Below, in pieces: positions 46,819 through 57,945 of a DNA stretch of 64,000 bases. The position numbers and the translations under genes are program-made. Each line of letters starts with the position of its first letter. Position 1 is the first letter of the stretch. The notes under the pieces are model-generated. The model saw only the letters and a list, made by a program, of their open reading frames with translations, had not been told where the DNA came from and ran no database searches. Source of the stretch: Hysterangium stoloniferum. Taxonomy: Eukaryota; Basidiomycota; Agaricomycetes; Hysterangiales; Hysterangiaceae. The stretch lies in assembly GCA_015178975.1 (NCBI GenBank), contig WHVD01000169.1:62001-126000 (forward strand). Reading direction: 5' to 3'.

Positions 46819-47216
46819 TGTAAGGGGACGTTCAATTTGTGCCTTCAATATGGTTGATATATATATTGCTAAAACCCCAATAAGTTCCTCTGAGTAATCT
46901 AGCCCCAAGAGGGTTATTAGTACTGTTTCCTGTAATCTTCTCATATTTTTCCATGACTTCTAACACTCCCTAGGAATATCTCCAGGGTAGAGTAGGTAGT
47001 TAGTGACCGTTGGGGTGAGCTGTCATTCTATTTTTAGCCACCCCCTAGTTTCGGATCGCCTAGCAGAGGCCGCCCCCTTATCCTTTTCTCTTTGGATATC
47101 CCTCTGCTAGGTGAGTAGTTTAGTCTCCTGTATATATTAGGTACTTAATATACTTTGGATATCCCTCTGCTAGCCGAGTGTGAGTACCACAGGTCCTGTT
47201 AGAGGTAGCCCTTACA
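46819..47216 (+). repeat. 3' LTR of the gypsy element
   Basis: 398 bp, TGTAAGGGG to CCTTACA, about 99% identical to the 5' LTR; preceded by a polypurine tract and followed by a ten-base G run containing the target duplication. Confidence 0.95.
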
Positions 47217-47630
47217 GGGGGGGGGCAAGTCCCCCACATACCCCACAACTTTTCTCTGAATCAACAATTCTAAGTATTTATCAGAGCATGTCATCTAGAT
47301 CAAAAACTTATTTAAACTTAAACTTAATCAATTATTTATAATTCTATACTTTTACATACATTGTGAAATCATTAAACCTAAAAGACATATATAAGTCAGT
47401 CTCTCTTTGCAACTGAGCCTGAATACTTAATAATAATGTCCTTCAACACTACATCAGTAGTCATATTTGACTTGGAATAGTATTTTCATTCTTCCCCAAT
47501 TTGTTCCTCTTGAAGCATCAGGTGTTTTGTTCCGCATTGGACTTTCATCTTCCCATGTGGCTGGGATTGCCCTTCCCATGACATATTGGGGCTTCTGCAC
47601 ATTCCAGCTCCCCATTTATTCTCATTCATA
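47217..47630. other. Spacer between gypsy and copia elements
   Basis: AT-rich. An 80-codon plus-strand frame from 47467 runs on into the copia LTR. A segment within it (VLFRIGLSSSHVAG) is not recognised. Confidence 0.4.
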
Positions 47631-47781
47631 TGTTGAAGTACGACGTGCGTCTCGTTACAAATGGATAAGGACTACAATACATGTATCGTCCTTATATGTA
47701 TACATCTAGTAACTGCTTACTAATATAGGTGTATGGTCTGTGCTTCTTGCTGCTCGCATATCAGATTCTCAAAATCCAACA

Positions 47782-50091
47782 CACTCCCTCGAGCACAAGG
47801 AGATCACACTAAATCAGAGCACTCCCTTAAACATATCCTTGAGTTCATTTGACTGAACTCCATGAGATAACCGCAACATCCTCCAAGTACCTCCTTGAAC
47901 CTCAAGTATTCCCATACAGTTGTCCATCTTTTCGACTCCCAATCCTATCCTGGATATTACAGGTGATAATGGCAAGTGGCGATGTTCAACAGCGATCCAG
48001 GACAAACTTGCTGAATAGTAAAATGGCGATTTGGCCCTTTCCACGGGTGGGCAATGATAAACGTGGATCGTAAGAGTTGTCGCTGTGTGAATGTAGACAT
48101 GAATGAGTGTTGTAGTGCCAATGTGATGCGTGGTAAGCAATTAATGGTGTGCGATGTTAAAAGGGGGATAGTCGCTTTCTTGATATGTGGCAATTTTATT
48201 GAACACTTGCCACTGATATGCTCAGTGCATTCAACATTGATGTCCTTGGCTCGGCATTGACATGGCATTGCACCTTCTTCTTGTTGGCCAGGCATTACAT
48301 TGTTTCGCCTCTATAACATTCACAGTGGATATATGGCCATTGCCATTGCGTTTTCGAGATTCCAGGTATGTTCTCATCCATTTTGTCCTGGGGCTGATTA
48401 TCTATGCGTAGCAAGGCTGTAATGGCAGCAACATCTCGCAGCAAGTTGGTCTGGGGCAGCACTGGAACACTAGCGTCCCTTTCAGTTATGCCTTCGTCAC
48501 TGCTGATTGAATATGCAGGTATACGCTAACGATTTGCGTGCGTGATGGTCTCGACTGATGGTTCTGATTACTGGCGTGTGTATGCTCTTCGAAATCTTTG
48601 AGCAGGTCCATGCAGGTGCGTTGATCATCATCTTGTCTCGGCAACGTCTTTCACTTCTTGTATTGCAGGTGACGATTGCAGCGTGGTGAGCATGTTGTCT
48701 TGCATGACGTACTGGGTGTCCATGGGTTTATTCCTTCCCTCAGCCTGTATGTCATTCAAGTCGACTAGACCTAGTCATCGAGGTCGTCCTTGAGCATTTG
48801 GTTGTTGTCGCCGCGCCTCGCCCTGTGTGGTATGCCTCTAAGTAAAATTCTTGGTTTTCTTCCAATTCATCACCCTATCACTAACGTTCCTTTGCCTGTC
48901 TAGCTAATCACCCGGTTCAGCATTCCCTCCAGTAGGGCTCTTCCGTCCCTCTGGCTCACGATGAGACTGTGGTTGGCCACTACCTCAGTCATCTGCTGGG
49001 TTTCCCGTGTGCCATACTTCTGCATCCATCTCTATCGCAGCTGTCGTTGATTATAATATTGGCGGTAGTTGTGATTGGTGGTGCCTCGAAAAGGTGAGGA
49101 CTTTGTTCGATGCCCGAAACTGCCCACGGGTCTTTGTACATTGAGTCGTCTCGATTCGAGGTCTTGATTGTTTGCAGTTCAGCTGTGGTTAATGGGAGCC
49201 ACCCATGATGTGTGTGACATTGACAGCTGTTCCTGGCTGTGCAGTCCTGCATGTTGTGATGTGAGTCCTAATGCTCACTATCCCTTCCTATCCCAAATCT
49301 AATGCACTCCCTTGAGCATGAGGGACTCGCAGTGACCATTCCCACTCCCTCAAATGATAAATCCATACCGTCCAATTTTCCCAGTCCAAGTTTTCCTCAC
49401 TGCAACTTCATCCTGATGCACCGTATCTCTCCAAGACATGATAGTCATAGCATTCCCTCTGGTGAAGACAGCTTGTCTTTCCAGCTCACAATCGACCTGT
49501 CGGGTTGGCCATCCTCAGGCTCAATGGCTCTGGGATTTTCGGCACCTCAGTCAGCCAGATCATCGCAGCGTTATTGGGAGCATGTGCAGGATATTACAGT
49601 TTTGAGTGTAAATTCTTTATTAAAAATAGTATGAGTTGACTCTATTGCAATACACAATATACAAGGGTTTAATAAGCTTGTAATAAAAGTATTTGTTTCT
49701 CAATATCTTGTGTCAGTTAGTGTAGCACCTCCTGACAATATAGGTTGGATGCTCTGGGAGGTGTATAGTGGTTCTGACACACATTAACCTCCAAAAGCAT
49801 GGTCCACAATTAGCATCTTCATATGAAAAGTTGCAATAATTGGTGGACTCCCCCTATAAAAAGGTGTGTTTCATCATCAAATTTAACATTCTTGTTATGG
49901 TAATGACTGTAGAATTAGTGGTAGTATGTGAAGAGTGAAATTTGCACAGTTAATGACAATGCGTGGAATGGCGGTTTGTGCAACGGGATTAAAGGTGGTC
50001 TACAACAGCACCTAGCTTTGGTGAATGGTAGCTAACCGTGATCCGTTTGTGTTTTGTGAAGTTGACATTTCGAATGTGCAGGAGTGCGCTG
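47782..50091 (-). other. Non-coding interior of the chimeric copia element
   Basis: No open frame longer than about 115 codons and no retrotransposon domain recognised on either strand. GAGGGAGTG/AAGGGAGTG-type purine blocks recur near 47785, 47815 and 49305, read on the minus strand. Large LTR elements with non-coding interiors (LARD type) look like this. Confidence 0.5.
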
Positions 50092-50106
50092 CCGGGGCCC
50101 ATAACC

Positions 50107-50408
50107 TGTTGTAATACAAAGCTATAACAAATGTACTCAGTCTTGTAGTAAACGAGCACTATATTCTATGATTGCTAACCTATAACAAATGTACTAATAA
50201 TAAATCAGTATCAGTTATAGAACATCATTATCTAGAATATCTACTGACCTCAGTCTCATAGTAAACGAGCACTGAGGGAAAACTTTTCTAACTCAGAAGT
50301 ATAGCATATACAGAACCTTTGACACCGCATACCTATCCGGCAGTTGTGGACCGTAGTGGACCTAAACACCATCATGTGACACAGACATGTCACACTAATA
50401 TTCCAACA
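50107..50408 (-). repeat. Second, unrelated LTR inside the chimeric copia element
   Basis: On the minus strand it reads TGTTGGAATATTAGTG to TGTATTACAACA (302 bp). It is preceded by GTGAGTGAGTG (purine-tract-like) after the RNase H stop and followed by GGTTATGGGCCCCGG. It differs from the outer 151-bp LTRs except at the extreme ends. Confidence 0.75.
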
Positions 50409-50415
50409 CACTCAC

Positions 50416-51475
50416 TCACTGCGCGTTCACAACGCTCGCAATCCTCTTCAAACCCATTCCAACAGTCAATTTGTCCAACTTGACCTTTACCAATCCCTTG
50501 GTGAGTGCATCTGCAACTTGGTCATTTGTTGGAACATATGACAATTCGATTTTGCCAGCTTCGACATGTTCACGTATGAAGTGATAGCATACACCGATGT
50601 GTTTCATTTGGCTATGTGATTCTGAGTTCTTTGCAAGGGCCATCGCGGATTGGTTGTCCACATGGAGTGGTGTAGGTGAGTCCTGAGTAAACCCTAATTC
50701 TCCCATAAACATTCTAAACCATATTGCTTCTTTTCCAGTGTGCGCCATTGCCATATATTCGGCTTCAGTGCTCGATTGAGCAGTTGAAGCCTGTTTTTTC
50801 GAACTCCAACTGATGGTGCCACCTGCAAGCAAGAAAATATACCCTGTAAGTGAATGTCGGTCATTTTTGTCTGCTGCCCAATCTGCATCGACATAGCCAC
50901 TGATTCTTGTGTTCCCAGATTTCTTGTAAACAATTTGTAAGTCTGAAGATCCTTTCAGGTATCTCAAGACTTGCTTTACCGCCTTTTGATGGTCTTCACC
51001 AGGATTTGCACAATGCTGGCTGAGTATGCCCACTGCAAAGGCAAGGTCTGGTCGAGTGCCAATAATGGCGTACATGAAGGATCCCACAGCGCTTTGGTAA
51101 GTTTTTGCTTCAATTTCTGGGGTATTCAACTTGGCTAATGTGATATTTGGCTCCATAGGCATTATGGCAGCTTTGCAGCCTGACATTCCGAACCGATCAA
51201 GAACATCAAGGATGTAACGATGCTGGGATACAGACAGTGTATGCCCTTTTCGATCTCGAGTTATCTCCATCCCGAGAATCCAATGGGCCTCTCCCAGGTC
51301 AGTCATTTCAAACTTCTTGTTAAGTTCTCTTTTGACCTTTTCAACTGCACTCGTTGAATTTGACAGTAACAATAGATCATCCACATATACAGCAATGATC
51401 ACAAGAACATCACCATTGCATTTGGTGAAAATTCCATGATCCAAATGGCAACGGATGAAACCCGGGGCCCATAAC
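50416..51475 (-). pseudogene. Ty1/copia Pol fragment: RT C-terminal half and RNase H
   Basis: The minus-strand frame starts directly at the primer-binding-like sequence and continues GFIRCHLDHGIFTK. The RT active site is VYVDDLLLLS, followed by WILGMEITRD, the QHRYILDVLDRFGM block, GSFMYAIIGTRPDLAFAVG and RNase H (GYVDADWAADKNDRHSLTGY, AQSSTEAEYMAMAHTGKEA, DNQSAMALAKN, HIGVCYHFIREHV, DQVADALTKGL). It ends with TGA at 50416-50418. No internal stops. The N-terminal half of RT, integrase, protease and gag are missing because the frame is fused to the LTR/PBS end. Confidence 0.92.
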
Positions 51476-51632
51476 CTGTTGAAGTACGAAGTGTGTCTCG
51501 TTACAAACGGATAAGGACTACAATACATGTATCGTCCTTATATGTATACGTCTAGTAACTGCTTACTAATATAGGCGTATGGTCTGTGCTTCTTGCTGCT
51601 CGCATATCAGATTCTCAAAATCCAACATCATA

Positions 51633-52720
51633 CTCATGCCCTACTTTCCTTCCATTCCCCTCATCTGTCTGTCATTGAATCTTTTAGTATAAATAATCAT
51701 CTTGTATTCTACTAATCTCCAGTTCAAATGTTGATTTAGAACCTTTCTGTTAAGAACTATGTTGTTCAAGCCCCCATGTGTATTTTCAACCTATACTGTC
51801 TTCTGGCATCCTGATACCTCATTTCATTTTCTAGCCACTCCATCTCAGTTCTATTCCAATGGCATTCCATTATTCCTTGCATCACTTCACCATATCATTT
51901 GCCACCCCAGAATATTTATCATTTTTCTATTGTCTTGTATTCCTTTTCTTGATCTCCTTTCCTGGTTTCCTTTGTTCTGTTAATATCACATCTCCATTTT
52001 TGGCCCAGTGCTTCCATTTACTTTAGTGTAAAACCCCATCTTGTACACCACTATCCTTCAGTTTGAATTTTGACTCAGGATACCCATTTGCTCTCCCATC
52101 ACCCTTCTACTTGTAAATGATATTTTGCCACCTCATACCATCTAGAATACTTTGTACTACATTGTATTTAGTTCTAGTCTGTCCTTACCCCTTCCCATCC
52201 TTCCTTGACCTGTCACTGCTCCTGCTTCCTTGATTGGCCCTCTGCTCATCCATTACACTTTTGTATAAAGTTCCTACTATGTATGCTACTACTCCTCAGT
52301 TCTAATATATCAACTTAGATTTCCCCTGTTCAGTCTTCAGTCTACTTCCTCCCTCCCTAATACCCTCTGAGGTGTTGTTGGCAAGCCACAACCCTCTATC
52401 TTATGACTCTTAGTATTTTGGCCTCCCGGTCAAGTGAGCTAAATGTTGTCTTCAGTTCTTATCATACTATCTGTTCTGTTCAAAATACTGGAGACCTTAA
52501 CAGTTTGTATGAGGGTGCAACACATAAGTTGAAGCCAAGCTCCCCCCATTTTATAAAGATGGACCTCCCAACTAGTATGATCTCTATTGTTGGCCCCCTG
52601 ACATAGAGCCTCCTCTTACCCCCTTGCTTAGATCTTAACATTGTATTCCTAATCAAGTCTCTCTCTCTATATATCTTACATAATGTCATAACCTTCAACA
52701 TAATCATTCATGCACTTCTG
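51633..52720 (-). mobile_element. Degraded LTR remnant, minus orientation
   Basis: The inverse of the shared motif (GTGCAACACATAAGTTGAAGCC) is at 52517-52540, with flanks matching 12130-12510 in reverse. The left part is T/C-rich and resembles 12510-12900 only loosely. Ends not identified. Confidence 0.5.
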
Positions 52721-52849
52721 TGTCCTATATTTGCCTCATGCTTTATCAACAGGACAAATTAATACTTTGTCAAATGAATCTGTACTCAATATTGTAGAAT
52801 ATTCTTCAATTGTTATTCAAGTTTATTGAAAGGAATTTGATTCATGTCA

Positions 52850-53520
52850 ATGGACCAGTATATAGGGAGGCTCACACATGTGATTCCTGAGATTGTTAGG
52901 GTAGATACATACCATGTGATATGCAGATTATAGGGGTATTCACATGAATGTTATTCTTGAGATTCTTAGGGTGCATACACAACACATGATATACAAAGTT
53001 TATGGGTGCCCATACTCTGGCAATTCCTAAGATTCATGAAGTAGATACATAGTCCATGCTCAAATATGGATGTGATCATAGTGGAGATTATTGGGATTCC
53101 CAGGGTGGAGATATAGTGCAAGATATTCAGATTGTGGGGCTGAGTCACACACAGAGGTGATTCTTGAGATCCTTGGGTACACATGATATTCAGATTATAG
53201 GGGTGTTCATACAGAGGTGATTCCTGAAATTCCTAGGGAGCATACACAGAACATGACATACAGAATATATGGGTGCCCACAATCAGGTGGTTCTTATTAT
53301 TTTTCAGGTAGATACATAGTGCATGATATTCAGAAATGGATGTGATTACACAATGGCAATATTGAGATCCTTGGGTACACATGATATTCAGATTATAGGG
53401 TGTTCACACAGAGGTGATTCCTGAGATTCCTAGGGAGCATGCACAGAACATGACATACAGAATATATGGGTGCCCACAATCAGGTGGTTCTTAATTTTTT
53501 TAGGGTAGATACATAATGTA
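52850..53520. repeat. Degenerate satellite with about 198-bp higher-order repeat
   Basis: Variants of a short unit (TGATTCCTGAGATTCCTAGG, a GTAGATACATA block, CATGATATTCAGATTATAGG, GGTGTTCACACAGAGG) recur many times. A longer block starting GAGATCCTTGGGTACACATG is repeated at 53166 and 53364, 198 bp apart, with high identity over about 150 bp. Confidence 0.85.
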
Positions 53521-53631
53521 TGCGGAAATGGATGTGATCACATCTTACAATATGCAATATGTCTGGACAATACCTGCCTGGAGACAGCAGGCAAATGCAA
53601 TGGCACACAACATGTTGACAACACTACCCTG

Positions 53632-53644
53632 CCCCCCCCCCCCC
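53632..53644. repeat. 13-base C homopolymer
   Basis: A run of 13 C is followed by TTT and then seven more C. Length is liable to slippage and sequencing error. Confidence 0.9.
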
Positions 53645-53659
53645 TTTCCCCCCCAAGTG

Positions 53660-55043
53660 CAACCATCACATCACACTATTAGTCCTGTGATTGAGGATTG
53701 ACTTAAACACAAGTGAAACATGACCCACTAAAACCTTATGAATTGAATTCCAATTTTCTCTGGGAAAATCAGCTGGATTGGATACTAGAAGGATATTGTC
53801 AAACAGGGCAACAAATATTAAGGCTCCATCTGGGAATGCTTGTGGAGGTGAAGCAATATCAATATTAGCAACTTATAACAGGGATCTTTAATTAGCCCTC
53901 TCTGTTGACAGTTGTCACTCACAAACTTCATGTCATTAAACCTTTCACTTGCTTCAATGAATTGTACACTCTCTACAAGATGCCTGCCCCATATTCACCC
54001 ACAGAGTCATTGTCCCAATTTAACATCTCACTCCTCACTCATAAATAGTGATCAGGTTCAAATGAATGTGTTGGTTGTCCTCATCACTTTCTGGGTCTTT
54101 TTTGAGTTTCATCACAGAGGGCACTAGCACAAGAGGCAGTCTTTTTCCGGTGTGATACTGTTTGATTTATGGGGAGCTTGGTGTCAGCCATAGATGCACT
54201 TGAACAAGAAAGGAAATATGTAAGGTTAACATTCTGGCAGTGTTGAAAATTGATCTGATTCACATTGACTGAGTGAACACTTCCAGCTTCTCAACATACA
54301 GAACAGCTGCTTCAGATTCTGTTTCAGACCTGGAGAACTCAGGCATCTCAATTGTCTTGCTACTGTCATCTGTATGGCAGGCTTTGGCAGCACATGAATG
54401 AGATATCTTTGAAGCCTTTTTGATAGCATGAGTATGGTGTCTATGTGATGGTATGGTAAATGTAAGTGATAAGCACTCTATCATGTGCAACGAAACTCAC
54501 TTGCACTGTGGCACAGCTGTTGTGTGATGAACCCCATGTTCCTGTTCAAGCCATGCAAATGTGTGTTCAGGTGGGAGTAGACCCTGTTCACCTTTCAAGA
54601 TCCACATGATTAGCTCATCCAAAACAGTCTTATTCATGAAATGAGGTGGTCCTAATGGGAAATTAGGGCAGGGAAGACAGGGCAATCTGTTGCCCTATCT
54701 CCCCATTTTCCTGAGAAATGCTAGCCCAGTATAGTCAAAGCCTGAAATATCATGTGTTACTTGTATCAACATCTCTTTTAACTCATTACTTCATTAACCT
54801 ACCCTTTGGGATCATACCATAAGGTCAATTCCATTCTCCCATGGTCATCTTAACTACCCTATGGCTACTAAAGTCAACTAACCCTACTTTACTATATATA
54901 TTGTACTTCAATAGTCAATATTCTTCATATATAGAGCAGTCAGAACTTCCACAACTCTTAAGTGGTTATCTGGGCCCAACCATTCTTTTCCTACAAAGAA
55001 AACATTTTATAAAAAAAAAAACATCTACTTCTAGCTACACACA
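53660..55043. other. Region without a recognised gene
   Basis: AT-rich, with only short frames. Minus-strand frames at 54226-54685 (PNFPLGPPHFMNKTVLDELI, then an acidic SETESEAAVLYVEKLE part), interrupted by a stop near 54497, might be one degraded coding unit of unknown type. Confidence 0.35.
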
Positions 55044-56344
55044 ATGACTACAGGTAAGGAACAGGCTGAAAAATCTAAAGTGGGATCAAGCAGTTCTCTC
55101 CTATGATGGAGACCCACTAGTCTCAAACCTCCTGGTAACATTATGATGAGAAAGTTCTCATTGACTTTCCAAAAACAAGCCTCTGTCAGAGTTTCCCCCC
55201 AAATTGAAGTCAAACCTCCAATGGGTGCCTCACTTAGTCAGTCAGGACTACACTCATGCCAAAAACAACTGAAAACACTGGAAAGGAACACTTCATCTAC
55301 ACATAATAATAATGCAATGCTGCAATTTCCACCACATCAGGTAATGCTCCAGCACACCTACAGTGACTCAAAAAACCCTTCCAATGTTTGGTACTTCAGA
55401 TGTATATCCTTGATAACTCAGAGGATAAAAATGCAGAAATATCAAACATATTTGTGATCATGCTCTATCATATATAGATTGTGGAAATACAATTTCATTA
55501 CATAAGCTCCAAATATGAAAATACTACAAATATTTACATACAGGAGACTCATTGGAAGGGTTTTTGGCTGGCTGCCTTGATGGCTGTAAATGCTTATGGT
55601 CATGTGACCTTGTTGATTGTTCACCTCCTCCAACTGGGTCCTATCAACAAAATCACATATGTCATGTGATGTCACATGACCACATTGTGCTGGAGTATAA
55701 ATGCATTGCCTTTAGCAACTAGCAATGTCCCAATTCCCAAAATGTGCACTTTGTCTCTTACCAGCCAGAATCATATTCTCTCACTGCTTGCAGCTGGCCA
55801 TATAGCTAGCCACATTGCAGCTCCTACGCCATGCCATTGGCACAGTCTCTAGACTTCACTCCAAGCATCATTGTCATCTCTCTAAGTCCATTGATAGTCA
55901 CCCCTCCAAGCTTTCCCCTACCAATATTCACTATGCACAGCATCTCATCAGCTCTGGGAAGGCTGACACTGCTTTTGATGTGGACAAAACTCTTAGGAAT
56001 GTCACAAACCAGTCAATCTGTACCCAAACTGTGTGGAATAGTCTCAATATGGTTGGGAGTGCCTCAATAACCCTTCCAATGTTTGGTACTTCAGATTTAC
56101 ATCCCTGATAACTCAGAGAATAAAAATGCAGAAATATCAAATATATTTGTGAATATGCTCTATCATATCTATATTATGGAAATACAGTGTGATTACATAA
56201 TCTCCAAATATGGAAATACTACAAATATTTATATATAGGAGACTCATTGGAAGGGATTTTTTGTTAGGTTTGGAGAAGGTTTTGTGATGTTTTGGAGCTA
56301 TATGACCAGGTATTCTTTCAAGATAGATGAGAGGATGGATGGGG

Positions 56345-56573
56345 TGTTGGAATAATGGATTATGTGAGCATGCACAATGTGCTACACCAGTTAAGCCACC
56401 CCATTGTTGTTAGCTTGTCCCTTTGTTTTATTGTTCTTTTGTTCCACCTTTATGTTGTGTCACAAAAATTTATTGTTCCTTTTAGTTAAATAGAGCAGCT
56501 ACATGATCGTATCTATAGTGATTTGGCATACAGCATGCAAATACTGAGTATTGTTCTTTCACTCGTTCTCACA
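56345..56573 (+). repeat. 5' LTR of the gag-only element
   Basis: TGTTGGAATAATGG to GTTCTCACA, 229 bp, followed by the putative primer-binding site. Confidence 0.93.
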
Positions 56574-56860
56574 GGTTATTGGGCCCCGCGCTACCACAAA
56601 TGCATAAGAATGAAGCCACTCCACCATCTGTTGATCATTATCACCATCATTGTCGCACCTTCGTATCCGTCGTAACCTGCCACTGGGGCCGAAGCCAGCT
56701 GTTTCCATCGTCGTACCGTCGTAATCTGTTCTCATCGTAACCTGCCACTGGGGCTGAAGCCAGTAAACATTTGTTGTCGCACTGCCCTTTTATCGAACCG
56801 CACACTTTTTCATATCGCCACACTTTTTTGGATCAACACACTGTCGTTTGTTGCACCATC

Positions 56861-57676
56861 ATGCCGGAAAACCTACGTTTTGCGAAGCTCAACAAGAGCA
56901 ACTATGCCGAATGGTCACTATACATGCGTGCTATACTTGTAAAGAAGGGTTTATGGGGAGTAGTTGATGGAACAGAAACCAGGCCTACTGGATCAGCAAA
57001 TTCCAAGTCTATTCATGCTTATGAAAGATGCCAGTCTGAAGCCCATGCTGAGATCATTCTCCACCTCGAACCCTCTCAACTCCCACATGCCCACAACGAA
57101 GACTCGAGAGAACTCTGGAATGAACTCCAGCGAATGCACCATGCCCAAGGTTTTGCCACTCGCATGATGCTACGTCGAAAACTTAATACCATGACGAAAT
57201 GAGCTGACCAATCAATGAGCAGCTGGATTGCAAATGTTCAGCAAGCTGCCTTTCACCTGAAAGGGGTTGGTTACATTGCCACTGATGAAGACAAGATTCT
57301 CGTTCTTACTCAAGGTCTCCCACACTCCTATGATTCATTCATTATCTCCCTCGATGCTTCTATTGCCACTATTACCACTGGAGATGAACTTAAACCCGAA
57401 CCAGCCATTTCGCTCGAAATTGTGAAAGCTCGCCTCATCAATGAGGAAGCTCGCCAACTTGCCACTAAACCGACTTTGCCCGTTCGCAACAATGTTAAAC
57501 CTGATTCCGAGGAAGCCCTGTCAGTCGAGCCAAAGCCTCATACCCCGCTTTCGGACATTACCTGTTTCAAGTGTGGTAAAAAAGGCCATTACCAGTCGAA
57601 TTGCCCAGACAATACCCTTGAAGACACTGCACAAGTTGTCACTGAGGATTCCTCCGATGAAGATAGAGCCTTTTGA
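56861..57676 (+). pseudogene. Copia-type Gag with one TGA
   Basis: It starts MPENLRFAKLNKSNYAEWSL, the typical copia Gag opening (the Leu-x-x-x-Asn-Tyr-x-x-Trp motif). A gag-polypeptide domain follows (GLWGVVDGTE, HIL-type EIILHLEPSQLPH, ELWNELQRMH), then ILVLTQGLPHSYDSFI and a CCHC knuckle CFKCGKKGHYQSNC near the end. TGA at 57200-57202 splits a frame of 271 sense codons; CGA or TGG is the likely ancestor. Only about 40 bp separate its stop from the 3' LTR. Gag here would package RNA but depends on another element's enzymes. Confidence 0.9.
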
Positions 57677-57716
57677 TTGAGGGAGTGTTTTGCACCTTGT
57701 TTTTCTCAAGGGAGTG

Positions 57717-57945
57717 TGTTGGAATAATAGATTATGTGAGCATGCACAATGTGCTACACCAGTTAAGCCACCCCATTGTTGTTAGCTTGTCCCTTTGTTT
57801 TATTGTTCTTTTGTTCCACTTTTATGTTGTGTCACAAAAATCTATTGTTCCTTTTAGTTAAATAGAGCAGCTACATGATTGTATCTATAGTGATTTGGCA
57901 TACAGCGTGCAAATACTGAGTATTGTTCTTTCACTCGTTCTCACA
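57717..57945 (+). repeat. 3' LTR of the gag-only element
   Basis: 229 bp, TGTTGGAATAATAG to GTTCTCACA, next to the duplicated target TGGGG. Confidence 0.93.

Larger units (their letters stand above)
40072..47216 (+). mobile_element. Ty3/gypsy chromovirus, full length, TSD GGGGG
   Basis: Two 398-bp LTRs flank gag, pol and an additional ORF; total 7145 bp. GGGGG precedes the left LTR (40067-40071) and follows the right one (from 47217, within a run of ten G). The purine tract AGAAGAGGGGGTGA directly precedes the 3' LTR. The domain order protease, RT, RNase H, integrase, chromodomain is that of chromoviruses. Lesions: one frameshift in gag and in-frame TGA codons at 41533 and 44667. Confidence 0.95.
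47631..51627 (-). mobile_element. Ty1/copia element, chimeric, 151-bp LTRs, TSD TCATA
   Basis: LTRs at 47631-47781 and 51477-51627 are about 97% identical (TGTTGAAGTACG ... AAATCCAACA). TCATA flanks the whole unit (47626-47630 and 51628-51632). On the minus strand the order is 5' LTR, primer-binding-like GGTTATGGGCCCCGG, a copia RT/RNase H fragment, a different LTR (50107-50408), the same GGTTATGGGCCCCGG again, about 2.3 kb of largely non-coding DNA, the purine tract CTCGAGGGAGTG and the 3' LTR. It therefore moved, or was assembled, as a composite. Gag, protease and integrase are absent. Confidence 0.85.
56345..57945 (+). mobile_element. Gag-only copia-type LTR retrotransposon, TSD TGGGG
   Basis: Two 229-bp LTRs (56345-56573 and 57717-57945) flank a gag gene and nothing else. 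TGGGG flanks the unit (56340-56344 and 57946-57950). A primer-binding-like GGTTATTGGGCCCCGCG follows the 5' LTR, and CTCAAGGGAGTG precedes the 3' LTR. LTRs differ at about five sites, all transitions. It lies inside the Tc1 transposase codons for MDG/DLYLK. Total length 1601 bp; pol is absent, so it is non-autonomous. Confidence 0.93.

Noticed and set aside
47467..47709. Plus-strand ORF next to the copia LTR as a host gene fragment
   Set aside because: Half of it is LTR sequence; the rest shows no recognisable motif.
47957..48295. Minus-strand ORF as a zinc-knuckle Gag of the chimeric copia element
   Set aside because: Cys/His spacing does not form a CCHC knuckle and no other Gag motif is seen.
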